A stretch of DNA of 64,000 bases from Agrococcus terreus (GCF_014645235.1 NZ_BMLM01000001.1:372001-436000), one strand, 5' to 3'. Positions 14,000 through 22,957 are shown, counted from the first letter of the stretch. Notes: generated from the sequence alone by a model not told the origin. Program-made: numbers and translations.

Positions 14000-15313
14000 C
14001 TAGCAGGTGGGCGGCGCCTCGACCTCTGGGCCGCCGTCCGCCTCGCCGCCCGGCTCCGCCGGCGCCGTCACCTCCTGCGCCGTGTCCGCGCGGGCGTGCT
14101 GCGCGCGGCTGAGCAGGATGAAGGGCACGGCGAGGGCCGAGAGCGCGCCGCTCACGAGCAGCGACGCGCCGTAGCCGCCGAGGTCGGCGGTGCGGCCGAG
14201 CACCGGCTGGAAGGCGGTCGAGCCGGCCCCGCCGAGCAGCGAGTCGAACGAGAGCACCGTCGCGCGCTGCTTCGAGGGGATGAGGTCGTTGAGGTAGGCG
14301 CGGCGCACCGGGTCGTCGATGGCCGACATGACGCCCCACAGCGCCACGAGCACGACCGCGATCCAGAACGACTGCACGACGCCCAGCAGCACGAGCACGA
14401 GGGCGCTCGTGACGGCGGCGAGCAGGATCGTGGAGGTGCGGCGCGGGAACCAGCGGCGCACGAGCGGCGCGAGCGCACCGCCGAGCATCGCCGCGCCCGA
14501 CAGCAGCGCGGCCGCGAGGCCGGCGATCGAGTACGCCGACTCGTCGCCCCACAGCTGCAGCAGGTGCGGCTGCAGCGCGTAGAAGACGTAGAAGCCGACG
14601 CCGGCCGTGAAGGGGCTCGCGAGCAGCAGCCAGCGCACGGGCGCGCTGCGCATGCCGTGCCGCCACGACTCGCGCAGCACCGTGCGGGTGGCGCGGATCG
14701 GCCCCTCGCTGCGGTCGGGCGAGAAGCCGAGGTCGCGCATGAGCGCCGCGGCGACGCCGATCATCGCCACGAGGATCGCAGCGCGCACGAGCATCGGCGC
14801 GCCGAGGTCGACGAGCTGCGCCAGCACGCCGCCCGCCACCGAGCCGGCGAGCATCGCGCCGCCGCCGACGATCTGCGCGCGCCCGAACACCTGCTCGAGG
14901 CTGCCGCGGAAGCCCGTGGCCTCCAGCGCATCCACGAGCCACGCGTCGACCGCGCCGGTGAAGAACGTGAAGCCGAGGCCCAGCAGCGCCGACACCACCG
15001 CCCACGCGGCGAAGGGCGCCTCCCACACCCACAGCAGCCAGTAGAGCGCCGTCGTGAGCGCGAGCGTCGCCGAGCCCAGCAGGTAGGAGGCTCGGCGGCC
15101 GAGGGTGTCGGCGACGACGCCGGTGGGGATCTCGAACACGAGCACGCCCACCGTGTAGAACGCGTTGGCCGCGAACGCCTCGAAGTTCGTGAGCCCCGCG
15201 TCGAGCAGGAACAGGGTGTTGATGCCCCAGATGAACGACGCGGCGAGCGTGTTGCCGAGCACGAGCACGAGGTAGGTGCGCTGCACCCTCGCCGGGCTCG
15301 GGAGGCCGCTCAT
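14000..15313 (-). CDS. MFS transporter of a different branch
   Basis: Product of 437 aa with about 12 TM helices and the MFS loop motif GVVADTLGRRASYLLG between TM2 and TM3. The N-terminal half starts ARVQRTYLVLVLGNTLAASF. A Pro/Glu-rich hydrophilic tail ends in GPEVEAPPTC. It is not similar to the two flanking ProP-like transporters and is encoded on the opposite strand between them. The ATG at 15313 is chosen where membrane protein sequence begins; the longer upstream frame is Arg-rich and lacks sense. Transport substrate unknown; drug efflux is possible. Confidence 0.8.
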   Translation of the reverse strand: MSGLPSPARVQRTYLVLVLGNTLAASFIWGINTLFLLDAGLTNFEAFAANAFYTVGVLVFEIPTGVVADTLGRRASYLLGSATLALTTALYWLLWVWEAPFAAWAVVSALLGLGFTFFTGAVDAWLVDALEATGFRGSLEQVFGRAQIVGGGAMLAGSVAGGVLAQLVDLGAPMLVRAAILVAMIGVAAALMRDLGFSPDRSEGPIRATRTVLRESWRHGMRSAPVRWLLLASPFTAGVGFYVFYALQPHLLQLWGDESAYSIAGLAAALLSGAAMLGGALAPLVRRWFPRRTSTILLAAVTSALVLVLLGVVQSFWIAVVLVALWGVMSAIDDPVRRAYLNDLIPSKQRATVLSFDSLLGGAGSTAFQPVLGRTADLGGYGASLLVSGALSALAVPFILLSRAQHARADTAQEVTAPAEPGGEADGGPEVEAPPTC

Positions 15314-15395
15314 CGCCGCTCGGATCGCCGCATGGATGCATCGTGACAGATCCGTGACCTTCGGGGCAGGGCCGTCGTGCCGGCACCTCACTACC

Positions 15396-15440
15396 CGCGC
15401 GCGCTCGCGTGCGCACGCACGCGCACGCGACGCGCACGCG
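15396..15440. other. Alternating purine-pyrimidine GC tract (possible Z-DNA)
   Basis: About 45 bases of nearly pure CG/CA alternation (e.g. CGTGCGCACGCACGCGCACG) lie between two divergent MFS genes. Such tracts can adopt Z-DNA under negative supercoiling. The rest of this 245-base gap holds the two promoters and an AT-richer stretch near 15446-15500; no gene is seen in it. Confidence 0.45.
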
Positions 15441-15558
15441 ATAGCGAACCCACCTCCGAACCACTCATCAGACATCTCGCTACCGTCATCGATCGCCGCT
15501 GGCGGGCACCTCCGTGCGCCCGGCGGCCGTGGCCTGATACGCAACAGAGAGACGATCC

Positions 15559-17133
15559 ATGCCCAGCAGCACACCGCCCGCGCGCGACCGCGGCGCCGCT
15601 CCCACCACCGACACCGGCGAGATGCGCCGGCTCGAGGTCGACGACGTCATCGTCGTGAAGACCTCGAAGGTCCGGAAGGCGATCAGCGGCACCGTCGTCG
15701 GCAACTTCATGGAGTGGTTCGACTTCGGCATCTACGGCTACCTCGCCGTGACGATGACCGCCGTCTTCACCGCGGGCATGGACGACGGCCTCGGCCTGCT
15801 CGTCGTGCTGCTCGGCTTCGCCATCTCGTTCCTCGTGCGGCCCCTCGGCGGGCTCGTGCTCGGGCCGCTCGGCGACCGGATCGGGCGCCAGAAGGTGCTC
15901 TTCGTCACGATGGCGATGATGGCGCTCGCGACGGCGATGATCGGCCTGCTGCCGACCGCGGCGCAGATCGGCGCCTGGGCGATCCTGCCGCTCTACCTGC
16001 TGAAGATGGTGCAGGGCTTCTCGACCGGCGGCGAGTACGCCGGCGCGTCGACCTACGTCACCGAGTTCTCGCCCGACCGCTCGCGCGGGTTCTGGGCCTC
16101 GTGGCTCGACGTCGGCTCGTACGTCGGCTTCGCCGCGGGTGCCTCGGTCGTGGCCGTCACGACCCTCATCACGGAGTCGGTCTCCGGCCCGGGCGCGATG
16201 ATCGAGTACGGCTGGCGCATCCCGTTCCTCGTCGCGATCCCGCTCGGCGCGGTCGCGATCTGGTTCCGCCTCCGCATCCCCGAGACGCCCGCGTACGAGC
16301 AGGCGCAGCAGATCGAGCAGGCCGAGGCCTCCGACGCCGACGACCCGCTGGCCCGCCACGGCATCCTCGGCACGATCCGCCACCACTGGCGCGTCATGCT
16401 CATCGCCGCCGCGATCGTCGCGGCCACGAACACCGCCGGCTACGCGCTCACGAGCTACATGCCCACGTACCTCGAGCAGACGGTCGGCACGACCAACCTG
16501 TTCGCGGCGCTCGTCACCGTGCCCGTGCTGATCGGGATGTCGGCCCTCCTGCCGGTGTTCGGGCGCCTCTCGGACCGGGTCGGCCGCAAGCCGCTGTACA
16601 TCGCGGCCGTCACGTCGACGCTCGTGCTCATGGTGCCGGCGTTCTGGCTCATGCAGCAGGGCGAGATCTGGACGGTCGTCGTGGCGCTCTGCCTCGTCGC
16701 GCTGCCGGTGGCGCTCTGGGTCGCGCCGTCGACGTCGGCGCTGCCGGCGCTGTTCCCGACGGCGACCCGCTTCGGCGCGATGGGCATCGCGTTCAACATC
16801 TCGGTGTCGCTCTTCGGCGGCACGACGCCGCTGTTCAGCGAGGCGCTCATCCAGCTGACCGGCAACACGTACATGCCGGCGTTCTACATCATGTTCTTCT
16901 CGGTGCTCGCTGGCCTCGCGCTGCTGACGATGCCGGAGTCGGCCAAGCGCCCGCTCGTCGGCTCGGTGCCGACGGTCGAGACGCGCGAGGAGGCCGTGGC
17001 GCTCGTCGAGGGCCAGGACGACAACCCGTTCCTCGACACCTCGTCGATGCCGCTCGCCGACCTCGACGTCGTGCGCGAGGCGGAGCGGATCCGCGACGAG
17101 GCCGCGGACGGGGAGCCGGCCGGCGCCCGCTGA
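15559..17133 (+). CDS. MFS transporter, ProP-like, duplicate of the gene at 12470-13987
   Basis: Product of 524 aa with 12 TM helices. It shares RRLEVDDVIVV, GNFMEWFDFGIYGYLA, GDRIGRQKVLF, GFSTGGEYAGAS and the tail VEGQDDNPFLDTSSMP with its paralogue, differing mainly at the N terminus, around the central loop (AQQIEQAEASDADDPLARHG) and by a longer C-terminal tail. The ATG at 15559 follows AGAGAGACG. The two copies presumably transport related substrates. Retention of both suggests specialisation or different regulation. Confidence 0.86.
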   Translation: MPSSTPPARDRGAAPTTDTGEMRRLEVDDVIVVKTSKVRKAISGTVVGNFMEWFDFGIYGYLAVTMTAVFTAGMDDGLGLLVVLLGFAISFLVRPLGGLVLGPLGDRIGRQKVLFVTMAMMALATAMIGLLPTAAQIGAWAILPLYLLKMVQGFSTGGEYAGASTYVTEFSPDRSRGFWASWLDVGSYVGFAAGASVVAVTTLITESVSGPGAMIEYGWRIPFLVAIPLGAVAIWFRLRIPETPAYEQAQQIEQAEASDADDPLARHGILGTIRHHWRVMLIAAAIVAATNTAGYALTSYMPTYLEQTVGTTNLFAALVTVPVLIGMSALLPVFGRLSDRVGRKPLYIAAVTSTLVLMVPAFWLMQQGEIWTVVVALCLVALPVALWVAPSTSALPALFPTATRFGAMGIAFNISVSLFGGTTPLFSEALIQLTGNTYMPAFYIMFFSVLAGLALLTMPESAKRPLVGSVPTVETREEAVALVEGQDDNPFLDTSSMPLADLDVVREAERIRDEAADGEPAGAR

Positions 17134-17147
17134 GCTGCGCCCTGCAC

Positions 17148-17184
17148 GACGGAGGCCGACCCGATCGCCGGGTCGGCCTCCGTC
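17148..17184 (+). terminator. Terminator hairpin of the MFS gene
   Basis: Perfect 15-bp arms (17148-17162, GACGGAGGCCGACCC; 17170-17184 complement) with a 7-base loop lie 15 bases after the stop. A dispersed repeat follows at once. Confidence 0.8.
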
Positions 17185-17191
17185 GTCCGTT

Positions 17192-17320
17192 CCGCTGGTC
17201 GAGGAGCGCGCGGCCGGAGGCCGCACGCGTCTCGAGACCACCTGCTCGGCGAGCCGCCCGCGATGCAGGGGTCTCGACTCGCTCGGCCGCCTGCGGCGGC
17301 GGAGCGGCTCGACCGGCGGG
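17192..17320. repeat. Dispersed palindromic repeat pair
   Basis: One element begins CCGCTGGTCGAGGAGCGCGC and closes CTCGAGACCACC near 17241. A second, of the other subfamily, runs GTCTCGACTCGCTCGGCC ... GCGGAGCGGCTCGACCGGCG (17271-17320). Both sit between convergent genes, just short of the uracil permease stop at 17331. Confidence 0.8.
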
Positions 17321-17330
17321 TGGCTCCGGC

Positions 17331-18635
17331 TCAGCCCGCCGTCGCCGCCGGCGGCGCGTGGTCCTCGCGGGGCGCCGGCCCACGGCCGCCGCGCAGCCGC
17401 TCGAGCCCGCCCATGAGGTGGTAGATCACGAGCGTCGCGACGGTGCCGAGCACGATGCCCTCGAACACGAGCTCGCCGGCCGTGAGCGTGTAGTTCGCGA
17501 TGGCGACGATGAGGCCGACGCCCGCCGCGAACTGGTGCTTCGGCACCGAGAAGTCGACGCGGTTCTCGATCCAGATGCGCACGCCGATGATGCCGATGAG
17601 GCCGTACAGCGCGGTCGTGACGCCGCCGAGGACGCCCGCCGGCACGGCGAAGATGATCGCGCCGACCTTCGGGCTGAGCGCGAGCAGGATCGCGGTGATC
17701 GCAGCCACCCAGTAGGCGGCGGTCGAGAAGACGCGCGTGGCGCTCATGACGCCGATGTTCTCGCCGTACGTGGTGGTGGCCGAGCCGCCGAAGAGGCCGG
17801 CGAGCATCGTGGCGCCGCCGTCGGCGATGAGCGCGCGGCCGGCGAGCGGGTCGAGGTCGCGGTCGATGAGCTGGCCGACGCCCTTCACGTGGCCGAGGTT
17901 CTCGGCGATGAGGGGCAGCACGACCGGCACGAACAGCAGGAGCGAGGGCAGCAGCGCCGGGTCGAACGACGGCGTCTGGAAGTCGGGCAGGCCGATGAGC
18001 GGCGCGGCCTCGACCTTCGTCCAGTCGACCTTCTGCTGCAGCGCGGCCACGACGTAGCCGACCACGACGCCGACGAGGATCGCGAGGCGGCCGATGAGGC
18101 CGCGGAAGAGCACGGCGGTGAGGATGATCGCGCCGAGCGTGATGATCGACAGCAGGGGGTCCTCCTCGAAGTTCCCCTTGGCGGCCGGCGCGAGGTTGAA
18201 GCCGATGAGCGCGACGATCGTGCCCGAGACGACGGGCGGCATGACCGCCGAGATCCAGCGGGTGCCCGCGAAGTGCACGATGACGCCGACGAGCGCGAGC
18301 AGCGCGCCGACGAGCACGATGCCCGCGAGCGCGAAGCCCTGGCCGCCCATCGTGGTCGCGGCGGCGACGGGCGCAAGGAACGCGAACGAGGAGCCGAGGT
18401 AGCTCGGCAGGCGGTTGCCGGTGATGAGCAGGAACAGGATCGTGCCGAGCCCTGAGAACAGCAGCGTCGTCGAGGGCGGGAAGCCGGTGATGATCGGCAC
18501 GAGGAACGTCGCGCCGAACATGGCGACGACGTGCTGCATGCCGAGGCCGATGGTGCGGCCCCAGCCGAGCCGCTCCTCGGGGAGCACGATCTCGGTCGCG
18601 GTCAGGTCGGATGCGTCGCGGCGGCGCCAGGGCAT
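17331..18635 (-). CDS. NCS2-family nucleobase:cation symporter, uracil permease type
   Basis: Product of 434 aa with 14 hydrophobic segments. GMQHVVAMFGATFLVPIITG at the N terminus and SATTTYGENIGVMSATRV in the middle are the signature stretches of UraA/PyrP-type uracil permeases (the G-E-N-I-G motif of the substrate-site helix). It imports uracil or a similar pyrimidine with H+. The ATG at 18635 is preceded by CGAGGAG. It is a single-gene unit; no pyrimidine salvage gene adjoins it. A dispersed repeat ends about 10 bases after the stop. Confidence 0.85.
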   Translation of the reverse strand: MPWRRRDASDLTATEIVLPEERLGWGRTIGLGMQHVVAMFGATFLVPIITGFPPSTTLLFSGLGTILFLLITGNRLPSYLGSSFAFLAPVAAATTMGGQGFALAGIVLVGALLALVGVIVHFAGTRWISAVMPPVVSGTIVALIGFNLAPAAKGNFEEDPLLSIITLGAIILTAVLFRGLIGRLAILVGVVVGYVVAALQQKVDWTKVEAAPLIGLPDFQTPSFDPALLPSLLLFVPVVLPLIAENLGHVKGVGQLIDRDLDPLAGRALIADGGATMLAGLFGGSATTTYGENIGVMSATRVFSTAAYWVAAITAILLALSPKVGAIIFAVPAGVLGGVTTALYGLIGIIGVRIWIENRVDFSVPKHQFAAGVGLIVAIANYTLTAGELVFEGIVLGTVATLVIYHLMGGLERLRGGRGPAPREDHAPPAATAG

Positions 18636-18738
18636 GCTGCTCCTCGGGGAGGGGGCTGGGGAGGCGCGGCCGACGTCGGCCGCTCCCCGGATCGTACTGC
18701 CGCGCACGACCGCGCCGACGCCGCGGCGGGCGCCCGGC

Positions 18739-19230
18739 TCAGCCCGCGAGCTCCTCGCGCGCGGCCGCGAGCACGACCTCGTCGCCGCATCCGGCCGCGA
18801 AGCCCGCGATGCGCGCGCGGATCTCGCGGCCGAGCACGCGCTGCCCGATCGGCTCGGCGATCCGGCGCAGCCACGCCGGCCGCACCGTGTACGTGTACTT
18901 CCAGGTGGCGAGGGTGCCGTCGACCCCGTCGCGCGCGCGGGGCGCGAACCGCCAGCCGCCGCCGAACCGCTCGAGGAACCACGGCCCGCGCAGCATGGTC
19001 ATGCCCACCGAGGTCGGCGGCCGGAAGGAGGCGTACTCGCTGAGCATCGACAGGCCCAGCCGGGTGCGCGTCACGGTGCGCACGCCCTTCGCCGCCCGCT
19101 CGGCGCCGACGAAGCGCTGCGCGCTGATGAACGGGTCCCAGCGGAGCCGCACCGCGCCGTGCGTCTGCGAGACGGCGAACGCGAGCTCGGGCGGGATCGG
19201 CACCCACGTCTCGGCGACGACCTGCGGCAT
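18739..19230 (-). CDS. SRPBCC-fold protein (polyketide cyclase/START-like)
   Basis: Product of 163 aa. It begins VVAETWVPIPPELAFAVSQT, the first strand and helix of the SRPBCC fold, and has WKYTYTVRPAWLRRIAEPIG near the C-terminal helix that closes the hydrophobic pocket. Family members bind small hydrophobic ligands; activity here is unknown. GATGCT lies 6 bases before the ATG, so it probably has a leaderless mRNA. It is downstream of the hydrolase at 19303-20187 on the same strand, but the gap is about 70 bases and carries its own promoter. Confidence 0.72.
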   Translation of the reverse strand: MPQVVAETWVPIPPELAFAVSQTHGAVRLRWDPFISAQRFVGAERAAKGVRTVTRTRLGLSMLSEYASFRPPTSVGMTMLRGPWFLERFGGGWRFAPRARDGVDGTLATWKYTYTVRPAWLRRIAEPIGQRVLGREIRARIAGFAAGCGDEVVLAAAREELAG

Positions 19231-19302
19231 GCCGCCAGCATCGCACGGGGTCCCTCAGTGCCGGTCTCCCTCAGTGCCGGTCTCCCTCAGCGCCGGCCTC
19301 GC

Positions 19303-20187
19303 TCAGCGCGCCGCGGTGAGCGAGCGCACGGCGGCCGCCACCGCTTCCGGCCGGTCGTGCGCGAGGTAGTGGCCCGCACCCTCCGCCGTCGTCACCTGCA
19401 GGTCCTCGGCGGTGCCGCGCCACGGCCCGAGCGCCGACTCGGTCATGACGGGGTCGTCGCCCGCGAGCACGATGCGCGTCGGCACCGCGAGGTGCCGGCC
19501 GTCCCACGGGCCCTTCGGCATCTCGGCCATGCCCGGCAGGATCAGCTGCCGGTACACCGCCGAGAGCGCCCGGGCCCGGCTCGGGTCGCGCCAGGGCGCG
19601 AGGAATGCCTCCCGCTCGGCGGCCGAGAACGGCCGGTCGGGGTGGTCGAGCATCCAGCGCACGACGCGCTGCCGGCCGCGCGCGGCCGACCGCGGCCCGA
19701 TGCCGGGCGCCGCGAGCACCGGCTGGAACCACAGCTGCCACATGTGGGGCACCATCGCGGCGCTCGGCCGGGTCCAGGGGTGCGGGGCGCCGACGGCGAC
19801 GAGGCCCGCGAGCCGCTCGGGGTGGTCGAAGGCGATCCGCCAGGCGAGGAAGAGGCTGTAGTCGTGGGCGACGAGGACGACCGGCCCGACATAGAGCGCG
19901 TCGAGGATCGCGAGCACGTCGGCGGTCTGGGTGGCGGCGTCGTAGCCGCCCTGCGGCGCTGAGGTCCAGCCGCAGCCGCGCAGGTCGGGCGCGATCGCGC
20001 TGTGGTCGCGGGCGAGGTCGGGGAGCACGCGGTGCCACTCGAACCAGTGCTGGGGCGAGCCGTGCAGCAGCACGACGGGCGGGCCGTCGCCCGCCTCGGC
20101 GACGTGCACGTCGAGGTCGCCGGCGCGGATCCGGCGGTGCGAGGCGCCTGCCACCTCGGGCATGGGCGCCGTGGTCGGGGCTTCCAT
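19303..20187 (-). CDS. Alpha/beta hydrolase, epoxide hydrolase/haloalkane dehalogenase-like
   Basis: Product of 294 aa. The oxyanion segment is LLHGSPQHWFEW, and LVAHDYSLFLAW has Asp in the nucleophile place, as in epoxide hydrolases (HDWG type) rather than Ser. PDLRGCGWTSAP precedes it, and the late Asp and His appear in LAGDDPVMTES and AEGAGHYLAHDRPE. The usual Gly-Ala after the nucleophile Asp-Trp is replaced by Tyr-Ser, which is unusual. TACCGT is 6 bases before the ATG and overlaps the perfect operator at 20198-20213, so the divergently encoded TetR protein very likely represses this gene. Confidence 0.8.
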   Translation of the reverse strand: MEAPTTAPMPEVAGASHRRIRAGDLDVHVAEAGDGPPVVLLHGSPQHWFEWHRVLPDLARDHSAIAPDLRGCGWTSAPQGGYDAATQTADVLAILDALYVGPVVLVAHDYSLFLAWRIAFDHPERLAGLVAVGAPHPWTRPSAAMVPHMWQLWFQPVLAAPGIGPRSAARGRQRVVRWMLDHPDRPFSAAEREAFLAPWRDPSRARALSAVYRQLILPGMAEMPKGPWDGRHLAVPTRIVLAGDDPVMTESALGPWRGTAEDLQVTTAEGAGHYLAHDRPEAVAAAVRSLTAAR

Positions 20188-20197
20188 GGCCGCACGG

Positions 20198-20213
20198 TAC
20201 TACGATCGTAGTA
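20198..20213. promoter_or_regulatory. Perfect 16-bp palindrome, TetR operator
   Basis: TACTACGATCGTAGTA is a perfect dyad that begins 11 bp before the hydrolase ATG and overlaps its -10 (TACCGT on the minus strand, 20194-20199). It lies between the hydrolase and the divergent TetR gene. Binding by that TetR would block hydrolase transcription. Confidence 0.75.
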
Positions 20214-20309
20214 ACGCGTCCAGGGGCGGATCCTGCCGGGTCGGCACAGGGACGGCGGACCGATCGGCGGACGGAGGGGCGGATGCGCGGGCGGCCTATC
20301 GTGGAGCGC

Positions 20310-20849
20310 GTGAGCACTCGCGATCGCGCGATCCGGGCGGCCGTCGAGCTGCTCGGCACCGAGGGCGCGCACGCGCTCACGCACCGACGCGTCGACGACC
20401 GCGCTGGCCTCCCCGCCGGTTCGACCTCCAACCACTTCCGCACCCGCGCGGCGCTCGTCGACGGCGCGGCCGACGGCATCGTCGGGCCCGAGCTGCGCGG
20501 GCTCGAGGCGGCCGTGCACCCCGCGGATGCGGCCGAGCTCGTGGAGCAGCTCGCCGCGCTCGTCGAGCAGCTGACGGGGCCGATGCGGGTGGCGACGACC
20601 GCGCGGCACGTGCTGTTCCTCGAGGCCACGCACGACGCGCGCGTGCGCGAGCGGCTGAGCGCCGACCGCCCCGCCTACGTCGCGGGCGTCGCCGCGGTGC
20701 TCGAGCGGCTCGGCGCGGCCGAGCCCCGGGTGGCGGCCGAGGCGCTCGCGGCGACCTGCGAGGGCATCATCCTGCACCGCATCGCGCGCGGCGACGACTC
20801 CGACCCGCGCCCCGTGCTCGCCGTCGCCGTGCGGGGCGCGCTGGGCTGA
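20310..20849 (+). CDS. TetR-family repressor
   Basis: Product of 179 aa. The helix-turn-helix is RDRAIRAAVELLGTEGAHAL, THRRVDDRAGLPAGSTSNHF; the rest is a helical ligand domain. The start GTG at 20310 is preferred over ATG at 20283 because TATCGT lies 7 bases before it, giving a leaderless message, and because family members start just before the first helix. It is divergent from the alpha/beta hydrolase at 19303-20187 with a perfect palindrome in between. The ligand may be a substrate of that hydrolase. Confidence 0.85.
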   Translation: MSTRDRAIRAAVELLGTEGAHALTHRRVDDRAGLPAGSTSNHFRTRAALVDGAADGIVGPELRGLEAAVHPADAAELVEQLAALVEQLTGPMRVATTARHVLFLEATHDARVRERLSADRPAYVAGVAAVLERLGAAEPRVAAEALAATCEGIILHRIARGDDSDPRPVLAVAVRGALG

Positions 20850-20922
20850 CCGCGCGCGGATGCTCGCGTCCGCCCGCGCCGCGGCCCCGGATCGGGCAGG
20901 AGCCGCGGCGTAGAGTGGCGCC

Positions 20923-21795
20923 GTGCAGATCACCGCCCTCCGCGACGAGTCGACCTTCGTCGACCTGCAGGGCGTGACGATCCACGAGTACCGCTGGAAG
21001 CCGGGCCGGCCCAAGGGCGCGATCCTGCTCGCGCACGGCCTCGGCGAGCACGCGCTCCGCTGGGAGCACGTCGCGCAGCGGCTCGTGAACGCGGGCTACG
21101 CGGTGCACGCCATCGATCAGCGCGGCCACGGCGCCACCGGCATCGAGCAGCACGGCGGCGACCTCGCGAAGCTCGGCAGGCTCGGGCCTGGCGGGATGCG
21201 CGCCGTCGTCGGCGACCTCGTCACGGCGCTGAAGCGCATGCGCGGCGCCCACCCGGGCCTCCCGGTGGGGCTGCTCGGCCACTCGTGGGGGTCGCTGTCG
21301 ACGCAGATCCTGCTCGACCGGCACTCCGAGCTCGTCGACGCCGTCGTGCTCTCGGGCACCGCGCTGCGGCTGCCGGGCTCGATGAACGCCGGCGACCTCA
21401 ACGCCCGCCACGCGCACCTCGGCGGCACCGGCTACGAGTGGCTCTCGCGCGACCAGGCCGTCGTCGACGCGTTCGTCGCCGATCCGCTCACCTTCCCCGC
21501 GAAGGTGCTGCAGCTGTTCGGGCCGATCGAGGGCGCGCGGCTGTTCGGCGTGCCCTCGCGGCTCGCGCATCCGATCCCGCTGCTCATCGTCGGCGGCTCC
21601 GACGACACCCTCGGCGGCCCGCGCTCCATGCGCCGGCTCGCCGACATGTACCGGCGCCGCGGCGGCCTCGACGACGTGACGGTCACCGTCTACCCGGGCG
21701 CGCGCCACGAGATCGTGAACGAGATCAACCGCGCGAAGGTGCTCGACGACCTCGTCGAGTGGTTCGACGCCCGCCTCGTCCCCACCCAGCAGTAG
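20923..21795 (+). CDS. Alpha/beta hydrolase, monoacylglycerol lipase-like
   Basis: Product of 290 aa. The lid-type lipase fold has LLAHGLGEHALRW (oxyanion region), AIDQRGHGATG, the nucleophile elbow GLLGHSWGSLS, the acid in VGGSDDTLGG, and the late His in PGARHEIVNE, as in monoglyceride lipases. TAGAGT is 6 bases before the GTG start, so leaderless. It stands alone between tetR and lplA. Substrate may be monoacylglycerol or another ester; assignment to lipase rather than general esterase is inference. Confidence 0.82.
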   Translation: MQITALRDESTFVDLQGVTIHEYRWKPGRPKGAILLAHGLGEHALRWEHVAQRLVNAGYAVHAIDQRGHGATGIEQHGGDLAKLGRLGPGGMRAVVGDLVTALKRMRGAHPGLPVGLLGHSWGSLSTQILLDRHSELVDAVVLSGTALRLPGSMNAGDLNARHAHLGGTGYEWLSRDQAVVDAFVADPLTFPAKVLQLFGPIEGARLFGVPSRLAHPIPLLIVGGSDDTLGGPRSMRRLADMYRRRGGLDDVTVTVYPGARHEIVNEINRAKVLDDLVEWFDARLVPTQQ

Positions 21796-21810
21796 AGCGG
21801 CCCCTCTCCG

Positions 21811-21858
21811 CCGGTCGAGCCGGACGGCGGCGCAGCCGCCGCCCGAGTCGAGACGACC
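21811..21858. repeat. Dispersed palindromic repeat (diverged copy)
   Basis: CCGGTCGAGCCGGACGGCGG ... GCCCGAGTCGAGACGAC is a diverged form of the GGTCGAGGAG/CTCGAGACC family. It lies 15 bases after the hydrolase stop. Confidence 0.6.
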
Positions 21859-21901
21859 CTGCGCAACTGCAGCGGGCCGGCGGCCGACGTAGGCTGGCCC
21901 C

Positions 21902-22951
21902 ATGCACGGCGAGTACAAGGTCCCCGGCGGCAAGCTCGTGGTCGTCGACCTCGAGGAGCAGGACGGCCGCATCGCCGGCTTCCGCCTCGCGGGCGACTTC
22001 TTCCTCGAGCCCGACGAGGCGCTCGGCGCCATCGACGCCGCCGTCGAGGGCCTCCCCACCTCCTCCACCGCCGCCGAGATCGCCGCCGCGATCCGCGCCG
22101 CCCTCCCCGAGGACGCCGTGCTGCTCGGCTTCACGCCCGAGGCGGTCGGCGTCGCGATCCGCCGCTCGCTCCAGCACGCCCGCTCGTTCGCCGACTACGA
22201 GTGGACGATCATCGACGACGAGCCGCGCCTGCCCATCCAGCACGTCGCGCTCGACGAGGTGCTCACGCAGGAGGTCGGCGCCGGCCGGCGCGGGCCGACG
22301 CTGCGCTTCTGGAACCTCTCGGGCCCCGCCGTCTACATCGGCTCGTTCCAGAGCTACCGCAACGAGGTCGACCCCGGGAACGCCGCGAAGCACGGCATCC
22401 CGGTGCTCCGCCGCATCACGGGCGGCGGGGCGATGTTCTCGGAGCCCGACAACGCCATCACCTACTCGCTGTACGTGCCGGGCGACCTCGTGCAGGGCAT
22501 GAGCTTCCAGGACTCCTACGCGTTCCTCGACGCGTGGGTGATCGAGGCGCTCAAGGGCCTCGGGATCGAAGCGTACTACGCGCCGCTCAACGACATCACC
22601 TCCGCGAAGGGCAAGATCGGCGGCGCCGCGCAGAAGCGCCTCGCGGGCGGCGCTGTGCTGCACCACGCGACCATGTCGTACGACATCGACGCCGACAAGA
22701 TGACCGAGGTGCTGCGCATCGGCAAGGAGAAGCTGAGCGACAAGGGCACGACGAGCGCGAAGAAGCGCGTCGACCCGCTGCGCTCGCAGACCGGCATGAC
22801 GAAGGCCGACGTGCAGGAGGCCCTCAAGGGCACCTTCCGCCGGCTCTACGGCGGCGCCGACGGCGCGCTCACCGACGCCGAGCTCGCCGCGGCCGACGAC
22901 CTCATCCTCACGAAGTTCGACACGGAGGCCTGGCTGCACCGCGTCCCCTGA
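21902..22951 (+). CDS. lplA: Lipoate-protein ligase A family protein with N-terminal accessory domain
   Basis: Product of 349 aa. Residues 1-90 (GEYKVPGGKLVVVDLEEQDG ... EPDEALGAID) match the small accessory domain that in E. coli LplA is C-terminal. The catalytic domain follows with LNEVLTQEV-like start, GSFQSYRNEV, RRITGGGAMFSEPDNAITYS (lipoate-adenylate loop) and KIGGAAQKRL (the catalytic Lys). It attaches lipoate to E2 and GcvH lipoyl domains. TAGGCT is 6 bases before the ATG (leaderless). Domain order is reversed relative to E. coli and seems complete. Confidence 0.87.
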   Translation: MHGEYKVPGGKLVVVDLEEQDGRIAGFRLAGDFFLEPDEALGAIDAAVEGLPTSSTAAEIAAAIRAALPEDAVLLGFTPEAVGVAIRRSLQHARSFADYEWTIIDDEPRLPIQHVALDEVLTQEVGAGRRGPTLRFWNLSGPAVYIGSFQSYRNEVDPGNAAKHGIPVLRRITGGGAMFSEPDNAITYSLYVPGDLVQGMSFQDSYAFLDAWVIEALKGLGIEAYYAPLNDITSAKGKIGGAAQKRLAGGAVLHHATMSYDIDADKMTEVLRIGKEKLSDKGTTSAKKRVDPLRSQTGMTKADVQEALKGTFRRLYGGADGALTDAELAAADDLILTKFDTEAWLHRVP

Positions 22952-22957
22952 CCTCGG

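Noticed and set aside
14004-15464. Other long frames opposite the MFS genes
   Set aside because: They show His/Arg/Ala-rich composition with no membrane helices or motifs and lie fully antisense to the transporters.
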